From: Spongilla lacustris
Lineage: Eukaryota; Porifera; Demospongiae; Spongillida; Spongillidae
Assembly: GCA_949361645.1 (NCBI GenBank)
Contig: OX442422.1
Location: forward strand, 5,827,642-5,891,641
Reading direction: 5' to 3'
DNA length: 64,000 nt
Shown piece by piece: positions 34,031 to 45,500 of the stretch; positions within the stretch are counted from its first letter, which is position 1, and every line of letters starts with the position of its first letter. Both the position numbers and the translations under genes were made by a program. The notes below the pieces were generated by a model. It saw only the letters and a program-made list of their open reading frames with translations, was not told where the DNA came from and ran no database searches.

Positions 34031-35210
34031 CTGACGGAATCATACAAAATGGGCTCGAATGTGCAGCAGAAGACTTTTTTTCAGTCTTTGGAGTAAGTAT
34101 TTGCCCGATGAACCTGAGCTACCGACCGATTTTAGCGACCGACCTTCAAGCACTAATACGCTGGGACTTAAACTCCTCCAAAATCTAGTATACTTTTTGT
34201 GCAATAGTCTCTTCGTCACAATCTCACTTTTAAAAAGCTTTGTCAGACCTTATAAAACTTGTACATGTTTCAAATGAAGCCCTTCATGGATTATGATTTT
34301 CCAATTGTAATTCACTACGTATTTCTGTAACACCTTTACATGTATGATAGATTTTTTTTTAATGAAATGAAATGTTGTGTAAGAGTTAGTCAAGTTGAAA
34401 AATCGTTTTAGAAGGTAAGAGCATTCATATGACTTAAGGCTTGCTGGATGCTGGAATTACATTAGATGTGAGAGAAGAACTAATTACACAAAGTTATATG
34501 ATGTTGCTGTCTACCAGGCACTTGAATGATTAGGAATGGATTTTTAGTATGGAGATTGCAATGAAGATGGAATACGAAGAAAAATATATAGTAAAAGGTG
34601 TTTTATTAATTATTGAAAGATAAGCTAGAAGCTATTCGTAATGCTGGGTTTCAGGGTACAGATGATGCTGTGTCAACCTTTAAATCATACTATTTGAAAA
34701 ACACTTCATATCATGTAAAAGATAAGAAGACACTACGAGACAGTTCAGTTTGTGAGTTTGAGGATGAAGGAATCAGAAGGCTTGGGTCAGTTAGAAAATT
34801 CTGTATATTGATAGAAGGACCTTTTGCTATACTGAATTGATGTCTTAATTTGAGTGAGAGCAGGATGGCATTTTGAATGACATACCATTTAGCAAGCCTG
34901 ACTTAGCAAATGCAGCAACAGATATATTCTTTGTAAAAGTGAAGAAAGTGTCTATTACAAAGATTATTACAGTAGCTTCCGTCATTAGTACAGAAATGCA
35001 TATACATATCCCTATAGCTATCAAACATTCTCATAGTGATATAATAGTTAATTCTTATGAAAAACACTGAGAAATAATGGAGCTGAGCTATACTTGTTGT
35101 ATGCTGTTTTGACATTATAAATGTAATTTGCATCAGTGTAATGTACAGAAACCTCACTAAAAGGGGAAGTAAATTAATGAGTATCTCTTGTCCTATGCTC
35201 TGACGCAGAA
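34031..35210. other. No gene recognised
   Basis: Several 60-80 codon frames (for example 34613-34840 plus) without domains or convincing splice sites; AT-rich. Confidence 0.4.
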
Positions 35211-35214
35211 CTCA

Positions 35215-35515
35215 AAGTACCTTACACATTTCTTGCCTGTGAAGGCAAGATCTTGAGTAATCTTGGGCAAGACTTGCCCAAGAAGGCAAGATCTTGGGCA
35301 AGTCTTGCGCAATAACTTTTTGCTGGGGCAGGCTTGGGAACCCTGATTAACATGTTTGTCAGGTGCTTGGAGACTGGCTGCCATTGTTGTCAGTCTTGTC
35401 CCCTGCATTCTTGTGCCCTGCACACTTGTCCCCTACACTCATGTGCCCTGCACACTTGTCCCTCTTGTCCTCTCCACTCTTATCCCTGCACTCTTGTCCT
35501 ATCAAGTGATAGTAC
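35215..35515. repeat. CAAGATCTTG palindrome cluster and a CTTGT-CCCTGCA minisatellite
   Basis: 35238-35312 has repeated GGCAAGATCTTG and GGGCAAGACTTGCCC words able to form nested hairpins. Then 35395-35500 has about five degenerate 20-25 bp units of CTTGTGCCCTGCACA. The region from CAGGCTTGGGAACCCTGATT (35330) on is repeated at 54225-54345 with fewer units. Confidence 0.75.
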
Positions 35516-36500
35516 CAACAACGTGTTTTGCCCAAGTTCTACACCTATAACCAAATGCCACCAAGAAGAAAGCAAAAATTGCGTCCCACGTGCTAACTTC
35601 ATACATATACATGACCTGATAAAGACGAGAACGTAATACGTCGATTGAAATGGTCATACTTACCTCTAGTTTCATGTTGGACTTACAGGTATCGACTTGT
35701 ATTATTGGTGCCATGCAATGTGTTCTGCCCAAATTGTCGACCTAACCAAATGTGCACACAAAAATAAATAAAAAATTAAAAAACACTTTACTGACTGTGA
35801 GGCACGCTCAAATCGAAACACTGCCGAAAAGAAATAAAAATAAAATGCAGAACTTCTTAAGTCCTTTTTAATTCCCCGTCGTCCTACGCGTAGAATTATC
35901 GTCCTACGCGTAGTACGCAAGTTAAAATTGTTTTTAAGCAAACTCATATGAACAAAGAACAAACCAAAATCACGTTGTACTGTAGAAATGGTTATCAATT
36001 CAGAAAACACTGGTATTTCCTTGCAATTCTTCAAAGATTGTCAAATACAGTCAATACTGCATTGCTAAAAGATGTATTTGCGGTAAATGGCCAAGCAACT
36101 TCAAGTACCAAAAAGTAATGTGTGCAACATGTTTAAAAAAGGGGGGGGGGGGGGGGGGGGGGGGGGGTTGTAAGACAGGTCTTTTGCACTAAGCATACAT
36201 TGTAGATTTGGAATTTGCTAGCTCCACAAGCTAATAAACGATAGGTTTTTGTCAGACTCATGTTGCTGGAATAGCCAAGTGAATGGACAAAATCTTTCAA
36301 AACCTACAGTGTGTTTTTGGTAAAAATGGCAAAACCAATTAGAGCAAAAACACTGCCATAGAATATATAAAGTATTACACACATAATGCTTCAAAAAACA
36401 AAGTTATACTTGTACTTTTTTCTGTGATAATAAAATTAGCAGGGGAAAACATTCAGTTACAACAGATCAATACAGAAGTTGAGATCGGGTTGATCCCACA
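35516..36500. other. Intergenic; poly-G run at 36141-36167
   Basis: Two copies of the palindromic CGTCCTACGCGTAG lie at 35879-35915. A 27-base poly-G lies at 36141-36167. No gene. Confidence 0.6.
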
Positions 36501-36578
36501 TCAACCAACGGCAGCACGGATCATGAGTATGTGAGAGCTTTGTTACAAGTAGGTGCAAAGGCCAACCTGCAGGATAAG
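36501..36578 (+). CDS. Isolated ankyrin-type exon fragment
   Basis: Plus strand reads STNGSTDHEYVRALLQVGAK then ANLQDK and a donor-like GTACAT. The sequence is the second half of an ankyrin repeat. It differs from the STPGIDVN-type repeats of the neighbouring gene, so it belongs to another ankyrin gene or relic. The 5' limit is uncertain. Confidence 0.4.
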
Positions 36579-36984
36579 GTACATTCCTGATTGGTTTAAA
36601 TTGTAAATGCGTCATTGCACTTCCTTCTTCACTTCCTCTCTCCCTCTCCAACAACACATGTAGTATCATTAAAATCATAAAAACCACTTTTTATAATTAA
36701 ACCTCATCATGACTAGCTACGTGTCTATGGACCACCACTATCTCAGGCAGAGGGTACTGGGGAGGAGTGGGACACAGACGCTACTCTTCATACTTCTCAA
36801 ATTGAATGTGTACTGCCTGCTGGTAATCATGGCTCCAACAGCCAAGGTAAAGGAAAATCAGCTCGGATTCCTATTGAACAGCTCTGTAAAATGTAGTCCG
36901 CAGGTAAAATACATGCCCACTGGCAGCTACATCATGTACATGTAGCAGTCACAGCTGGACAATCCACACATCGTCGCAGCCCTA

Positions 36985-38215
36985 CCATTACCTATTCAGC
37001 TGAAGAGGCAGAAGAAAACAAGATAGCTGCTGCTCTGGTGTGTGCCAGGGATGGCCTTTACTCAAAGGCTTGCTCTATTCTTACGTTGCACTTCCAGTGG
37101 TCTGGCACCCAACTGCGAGGAGACCTTTGTACGTCTCAAATCCAAGCATCCGTTTTCAGACCCTCCAGTAATTCCTCATTGCCCATCATCTGCAGATCAA
37201 TCTTAATTCTCAGTCTCCTCTCCAACTTCCCCCAAAGTACAATATGTACAAACTTCTCAAATCTTTTAAAACAGCAACTGCCTGTGGGCCTTCTGGAATG
37301 CGAGTTCAGCACCACCTAGATGCAATGAAAGTTACCCTGCCTCTCTCACTGCAAACCACTCTGTGCCATGTTGTTATATATGCTCCTGGCTGGTCAAGCC
37401 CCTGCTTGTTTGGCCCCTCTAATTGCTTGAGGCAACTTAACGGCCCTCCTCAAAATCACGGACTCTGGCTGGGACGTTCATCCGGTTGCTGTTGGAGAGG
37501 TACTTAGACCGCTTGTGAGCAAATGCGCCTGCTACCTTTAGAAACACAAGGCAGAAGATTTTTTCCAACCGTTTCAGTTTGGAATTGCGTGTCCAGGGGG
37601 ATCCGAATTTAAGATCATTCATCGTCTTCGACAATGTACATGTGTCATCTCTCATAAATCGAATTTGGACTTTGGAGTACTCAAAATTGACATGCAGAAC
37701 GCATTTAATATCTTGTCTATCGCCAAGGCATCCTACATGAGTGTTTGGCTAACTTTCCTGAGCTTCTGCCTTGGGTAGTGTGGTGCTACTTCCAACATTA
37801 CACTCTACACTGTGGCATCCATTGGGAGTGCTTCACTCTGCCTCTGGGGTCCAGCAGGGACACCCTTTGGGCCCTTTGCTGTTCTCCATAGTCCTGCAAT
37901 CTATTCTCAAATCTCTTGCTGAGGATGCAGAGTACAATTCCTTAAATTTTAACTGTTGGTACATAGACGATGGTGTTTTTGTAGGGGCCTTAGTTAAGGC
38001 AGTACATATGGTACTACTAAGGGTCTGCTTCTGAATCTATCCAAGTGCCAGCTGTTTGGACCGTGTGATCCAACACGTTTTCACTGTTCCATTCCCCATC
38101 AGTCGGCAATAAACTTTGACATCCTGGATGCCCCCATTGGTGACGAGGACTTTTGTGCCTTTTTAAAAGACGGTTGTCAGCTTGCGAACTTTTGTCACTG
38201 CTTCCAAAGCTTTGT
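36985..38215 (+). pseudogene. LINE-type reverse transcriptase relic
   Basis: Frame-shifted plus-strand pieces of a non-LTR reverse transcriptase in correct order: ALVCARDGLYSKACSIL (37033-37085), a GPSGMRVQHHLDAMKV block (37285-37330), VLKIDMQNAFNIL (37678-37715), SGVQQGHPLGPLLFS (37840-37890), WYIDDGVF (37957-37980, the catalytic Y-x-DD), then LNLSKCQLFGPCDP (38032-38075) and ILDAPIGDEDFCAF (38119-38160). Several frameshifts and stops. It is probably the same family as the fragments at 1-325 and 16863-17327. Confidence 0.82.
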
Positions 38216-38792
38216 GACCCGCAGTTGTCTTTAGGGATTCTGAGGCAGTGTGCCAGTTTTTGTAAATTGGCTTAAGTAAGTGAGTATGTACTGTTGTCAG
38301 ACTATCTGTAAATACAGCTAGCAAGGTGAGCTACGTACATGTATACTGTATTCTGCTGTTGGAAGAAAATACAATGATTTATATAGGCTATTTGGAGTAC
38401 AGTAATTTTGACGGTGTCTCCAAACATTTTTTTACACGTGATGTGCACTACATGCGATCTGTACAACACAGACTGCCAGCACATGAGCAGAGGCTAACTG
38501 TTTTGCCTATATCTTGTTCTGGGAAAAAAAAGGAAAAACTGATTTCAAGCTGCTTAAATGGTTCATGAATGCCTTTAAGAGTACTGATAGTATCATATTT
38601 AGCTGTGCACCAAAATTTGGTCTAATACAGCACAATTGGATTTCACATGTCATAGAATCCATTGGGTTAAAAATGCTAATGGATCAAGCATGTCTGATAA
38701 ATCACGTGTACATGTAGCATCTGGCAAAACTCTGTTTTAGTAAATGAATAAATTAATGAATTACAATTCAGTTATCTTTTGTCTGTAATGGG
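38216..38792. repeat. Dispersed repeat, similar to 51950-52068 plus 52843-52930
   Basis: ACAACACAGACTGCCAGCAC, CCTATATCTTG, then GAAAAACTGATTTCAAGCTG and AAATGGTTCATGAATGCCT are matched at 52.0 and 52.85 kb, where the two halves are separated by a transposon insertion. No gene. Confidence 0.65.
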
Positions 38793-39295
38793 CTATTCTT
38801 GAAAGCAACTACTCCTGGCTAAATGAAAACATTATCAATGATACTCAAAGCCTTTTGCAAAGCAGATATGATACCCCAGGTCTTCAGAGCACACTGGTAT
38901 ATTGTACATGTACATGTAGGTGGGAAAGAATTTGCTCAGGTCTGGTGGAAACCAATTCTTTACTATTCCTTATTCAACTGCCAACATATGCATCAATGAC
39001 GACAAACAGATGAATGAAAGTAATTGATTGGCATTTGATGCAGTTCTGTGTTTCAGTTGTCAAAAATTGGAACCCTTATCCTTGTCAGTGAGAAGTTGAA
39101 AAGAAGGAAGAAAGTAAAGAAGGTTGAGAGAATAAATGAACATGTTGGAGCATACAAGATGGTAATATGGTTGAATGTGAAGTTTGCATTGAGTGGTTCC
39201 ATCAAGAGTGTTCGGGGGCACAACTGACAAAGTATTTGGGAATATCCTTTTACAAAGTGGATGTGTAATCTGTGTCAGAAGAATTACATGTACAT
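38793..39295 (+). pseudogene. Ulp1-like plus PHD-finger-like transposon relic, copy 2
   Basis: At 38796: LESNYSWLNENIINDTQSLL then GLQSTLVY. After a decayed stretch, at 39176-39290: CEVCIEWFHQECSGAQLTKY, then with a one-base frame change KWMCNLCQK. The CxxCxxWFHxxC...WxCxxC spacing is that of the C-terminal half of a PHD finger. The Ulp1-like/PHD pairing is recalled from transposon proteins of marine invertebrates; it is not verified here. It abuts the 3' end of the ankyrin gene. Confidence 0.5.
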
Positions 39296-39362
39296 GTACA
39301 TGTGTGTATCTAACTGTATGTGATTGCAACATGTTTCATACATACATTGTAGCCTGTACTGT

Positions 39363-39368
39363 TTTATT
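39363..39368 (-). promoter_or_regulatory. Candidate poly(A) signal of the ankyrin gene
   Basis: AATAAA on the minus strand, about 205 bases past the TGA at 39573. The same hexamer is kept in the left copy near 23780. Confidence 0.4.
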
Positions 39369-39572
39369 TCCATATAGCCTAATATCTCAGACAAAATTTT
39401 GATAAAAGGTACATTGTAAAGCAATGAGGTTGTCTTAACAAATACAACATGTAAGTCCATCATTAAAAGACTGGAAATAAAAAAATAAAAGCAGCTCTCA
39501 AGTAGCAGTTTGAATGTACATTTATGCGAAATAATAATACATAACTTCAAAATATGGATAAATAACAGTCAG

Positions 39573-42500
39573 TCATTTGAAAAGTTCCTGGAATGCAGTA
39601 TCCACATCAACAACAGGAGAGGAGAGGAAATGTTCCACACAAGTAGTATGACCCTTATTTGCAAAATAGTACAATAGAGTATAACAATCCTGGAGTGCAT
39701 ATGAAAAAATAGTTCATCATACATGGTAGGTACATGTACCAATGCGCGTAGACCAACTCACCACCTTAGTGTTCACATCAATACCAGGTGTGGAAACGAG
39801 ACGTTCCACGTTAGCAGTACATGCATGACCTCCCCATGAAGCAAGGTGTAATGGAGTATATCCATTCTGGAGTGGGATAATTATTCAGTCAACATGGTGG
39901 GTCACAATGTACATGTATAAAACAGTTTTCCAATAACAAGAGCTCATCAGGTACCCCAGGGGTACATATTGATGGCTTGTCATTGGACCTGTTCCAGAAG
40001 TTCCACTGCCAAGATACTCAGCTGTACAGACTAAGGAGGCCTGTACCATGTACAGCTGATACTTCAGAGATCATAAATGACATATTTAGATGGCAGTGTG
40101 CGAACACAATCTATGAAAAGTAATGTACTTATAGCAAATGATTGATATTCTGTAGCAGCTGTACAACTCTACATGTACTGTACATGCATGTGACCTTATT
40201 CTGTATGTGTCAGTGCACATGTAGGTGTATGTGTTTGTGTAGGTGTATGTGTTAGTGTATGTGTTAGTGTAGGTGTTTGTGTAGGTGTATGTGTTAGTCT
40301 AGGTGTATGACCTTATTCTGAAGTCATGGCAGCCCTCCATGGGAGGAGGCTTAGCTAGGGCTTGGTAAGAGCTCTAATGTGAGAGCTCCGCTGGCAAGAA
40401 GCTTGCTGATACATGTATAAAAAAATCCAATGGTACTTACATGTGCACATAGTGTGTTTAACAACCTTCAATCCTATTCAGGTAGCATAAAATCACCTTA
40501 TTCTTAATGTTCACATCAATACCAGGAGTGGAAAGGAGATGTTCCACACAAGTAGTATGAACTTCTCCCCAAGATCCTCTTGCAGCCTCATGTAATGGAG
40601 TATAAGCACCCTGGAGTGGGTACACGAGATGTACACATGTACATGTAGATTAGAAACTGAAAGAGCAAGATGATACATTGTACTTCCTTTTGTTTCAGCT
40701 TGGGACTAGAATGCATGGTTGAAGGCTAGATATTGAAAGTACAAGAGGCTACATGTATACTATCTTCTGTTTCAGCTAAAACGTTAAAGGTACTGCACAT
40801 GTTACAAGTACATACCACAAGTAAAGGTATTATAAGAAACCATCAATTATTAATCTTCGTGTTATACAATGCTATCCCAATCATTCCACACAAATCAATT
40901 CTTGTACAAACATTTTCCTGTTCTCAATCGCCTTTGAACTATACATGTAGAGCCAAGATTTTGTTTTGGTTTCATCAGTATGGCACTTTTGGAAGGTTTT
41001 TAAATATACAAATTAAATCTCACCAGGTCCTCTAATGTGAAATCTCTTGTGTCAAGAAGCTCACTGACATGTGTACATGTATGCATGTATTAAATGATAA
41101 TTCATGTGTTTTAACCTATTTATTCCAATATATACAAAACAACATGTACCATCAATCCTGTTCAGGAAGTATTAACTCACCTTATTCTTAGCGTTCACAT
41201 CAATACCAGGAGTGGATAGGAGAAATTTCACACATGTAGCATCACCACGCATTGCAGCTAGGTGCAATGGTGTGTTACCTTCCTGGAGTGGATGCAGTAG
41301 TAAATGTAGTACAGTCACTGCGCTACTCCACACATATATACAAAGTTTGCAGTGGGTGCATACATGTACATGCAAACATAAATATGGGGTCTGGGGACCT
41401 CACCAGTCCAGGTCCCACAGAGCAAATTTTAATGAATGGAACTTGTGTGGTCAAATGGCCAGAAACAGATGAATTTGGTACATGTACATTGTTCATGTTA
41501 GTGACGCATGTAGACAGAAGTAAATTTTTTAAAAAAGAATCCATCAACCATCACATTGCACATTGCTTAGATTAGTCCTGGTAACATTTCTGATTTGAGT
41601 CAAAAAGCTTACTGACATACATGTATGCACATGTACATGTTTGTTAAATGATAATTATATGTACACTGTACATGTACACGTGTGCATGTTGTGTTATACA
41701 ACCTACATGTATTTGCTTACACCTAACTAAATGTAGGCATATTTATATGCATGTAAACAACATGCATCATCAGAAAGCATGAACTCACCTTATTCTTAAC
41801 GTTTACATTAATACCAGTCTGAGTGGGAAGTAGATATTTCACAAAATTAGTATGACCATCGCTTGCAGTAAGGTGTAGTAACATATCACCATCCTGGAGT
41901 GTGTACATGCACATGTGAAAGGATTTTAAATCACGTAAATCCCTTGTACATGTTTGCCATAGGCTGTGGGGTACATTCCATCTGCCATAGTGACCATCTC
42001 ATGCATTTAGCTGTTAGATCTACACTTGTACACTGTAGCTGTGGGATGCCATGGTGTTGTGCCATGTTTGCATACATACAATTATATACATGTACACAAT
42101 GTACATGTACATGTGCATGTAGCAACCTGTTTGTACACCATAAACAAAGCTCATGTACATGTACATGTACATGAGCCAAGTGGACCACCCAATAGCCTTT
42201 TGCTTTCCACTGTAATGTCCACACCATAGTTGCTTATTAAAGGCAAATTCCATGTAATTGTTACCTATGGTACATGCTCCATAGCTGTCTGCTGTAGGGT
42301 CCTCTCCATAATGTATAGCACACAGCTACATGTGTATGGAGTACCCCTTACTAGAGTGGACTCTATAGCACACAGCAGTGGAGAAGTCACTGTACGTGGC
42401 AAACAACTATAGAACTTGTACCCCACAGCAAATAGCTACTATATACATGTGTATACATGTAGTAGAAAGAGTTAACAGCTGCAGTATAAAGTGGACCATA

Positions 42501-45500
42501 ACCAAAATCAGATTTCATCCCTAGGGATGGCTTCAGTGCAGTTTTGGTAATTTGTATAGTAATCTACACTATATTCATGGACCAGAACATGTGTATGTTA
42601 GTACATGTACATGTACAACATGTACACTGTACATGTGTGTAGGTTCAGCAATGGGGTGAACACTACGACAGACAGCTACATGTACATGTACAGTGTATGT
42701 ACCCCACAGCAGTGGACCTTATGGCAGATAAACCACAACTAAAAGCACTTTGAACCTACAGATGTACTTATAGAAATTTACTCAAGAAAACTAATTCAAT
42801 TGAGCAAAATATCATGTGTTGAAACTGCTAAATAAAATATATTGTTTGATATTGTACTGTACTTATTGTATTTGTATTACAAGTACCAGTACATGTACAA
42901 ACTGCTCAAAAACATGCATATATTCAATCCTATTCAGGAAAGACAAACTCACACTATTCTTAATGTTCACATCAATACCAGGAGTAGAAAGGAGACGTCC
43001 CACACAAGCAGTATGACCTCGCCTTGCAGCAAGGTGAGATGGAGTATCACCATACTGGAGTGGGTACCAGAGATGTAAACGTACATGTAGTAAATGCAAT
43101 GTGGCCCTTGAAACATATATGTACATGTACATGTACATGTAGTCCATGTAAAAATTAATCCCATGGCTTGGCACAACCACGTGCACATACCACCTCAGCC
43201 AAATACATGTGTACTAATGAATGCAATAGCAAAGGATTGCTGTTGTGAGCTGCTGTACAACTCTATGTGACCTTATTCTGAAGCTATGACAGCCCTCCAT
43301 GGCTGATATCGCAATACGTGCAGCTTAGAGCTCTAACATGAGAGCTTGCCACATGCAGAGGGTGTTCCACAATCAAGTAAAACTGTTAATTAACAAATAA
43401 TTGTTGCTAAATGCTCTGATGATGTCTGATATCAATAAATATATTATATATATATAGTTTAATCATTTTCTCAATCAATATAAATTAACCACAAACAGTT
43501 AATTCACCAAAAATTGTTGCAAATGCTCTAATAAAACGGGCTTAAATGTTGATGTAAACAAACTAAATATGAATTATTATTTTTTTAATGCAAAACAACA
43601 AAAGTGTTGCTGATAGATTTTTTATAAGGGTTAGGGTTATATTCTTTACTATTAAATAAATTTTTTTTTTTTAAAGAATTGAAATTGCCAACCAAGATTA
43701 AAAGAAAACGATTACAATTTTATAGGCATCCAAAAGCTTAATAAAGGTCATTTTAATGATGTAAATTCTACTTAATGCACTCAATCAATATACAATGACC
43801 CCTATAATCAATTTCATAATAGTAATGAAGGGTGGGTATGTAAATACTGCTAACACTAAATTGTCTACTTCTATTTACCTGTAAGTATCTCTTTTAGAGA
43901 AGAGCAAATTGAAAGATTTTTTTTATTCACAATGTACTTTATGTAGGAGTTTTGAGATTAATTACATTGTACTCCAGTAATTAGAGATGACATTACTTTT
44001 ATATCACTAGCATTGATAGAAATTTGAACAACCATTATCAGTCAATTAACTGTTTGATTGTGTAACACCCTGTATATTATGAGATAATTACATGACCAGT
44101 GTGATTGTATTCCTAACTGTTCAAATGCATGTACATGTACACAACACGTATCATCAATCCTATTCAGAAAGCAAGACTGAACTTGCCTTATTCTTAATGT
44201 TCACATCAATACCAGGGGTAGACAGGAGACGTTCCACACAAGGAGTATGACCTTCCCTTGCAGCGTAGTGTAATGGAGTATCACCATTCTGGAGTGGGTA
44301 CAATAGTTCAGTCAACATCATGCTGGGTACAATGAACATCATTGAACAAAGTCTGCCTGATCTAATGATCAGGGTTAGAAACGGTAAGTTAAATGCTTCC
44401 CTAGGTCTATTTCTGTTTTTTAAAAAACCAGAGAAACTACATGTACATGTACATGTACATATCGTACATTTACATGCGGCACGCACATATATGTGTCAAT
44501 TTAAGAAGAATATTGTGTATTGTGGGGGTGGGGAGGGCATGCATGTAACCTACATATGAGGTATGGGGACCTTGCCATTCCCGTCAGAGCAACATTTACG
44601 GAATGAAACATGTTACAATAGGCCAAATGACCAGGAATAGTGGAATTTGGTAGGCCTTTATTACATGGTTGTGTATAAATGGCTGCAAGGCCATTATTTT
44701 ATACTGTGTAATAAACTCCACATTACTAGAAATGTATGTGCATGTGCACATGCAGAGGTAAAGATGTTTCATCAATTACAAATCATCACATTGCACAATG
44801 CTTAGCTTAGTCCTGATTAGAGTTCTAATGAGTGCCTGACACATGTATATGTATATCAAATGATAATTGCACATGTGCTGTGTTTTATAATACTTGTACA
44901 CATGTACCAAATTGTTTAAATACATATACATGCAAGATTGTACACTACACTTATCTTCAGATCTATTCAGGAAGCATGTACATGTACTCACCTTATCACA
45001 AATATTTACATCAATACCAGGAGTGTAAAGGAGATGTTTCGCACAATCAGTGTGACCTCTGAGTGCTGCCCGATGTAATGGACTATTACAATCCTGGAGT
45101 GGGTACAGTAGATGTACACATGTACATGTGCAGTCATCATTGGTGTGAGTATAGAATGGTTAAGTGCTAGAAAATGAAGGTGCAAGAGGCTACATGTGTA
45201 CTTAATTCTGTTTCAGCTTTGTGATTTAAAAAGAACATGAAAAATCCTGATAGCAGGTTACAATGCCTTAGTACCTGTGCTATATCATATACACATGCTG
45301 CATTATGTGTACATGTACATGTGAAAATTACATGTAAATGGCATCAAGTAGAAGATCTTTATTGTTGATGGGCGGGTGGGGGGGTGGGGGGGTGGGGGGG
45401 GGGGGTTGCAGTACATGTTCATGCATATAGCCTTCCAAGTCACACAAAGAAATGAAACTTGAAATTGCTAGGTCAAGTGGCCAGCGATTGTTGAATTTGG

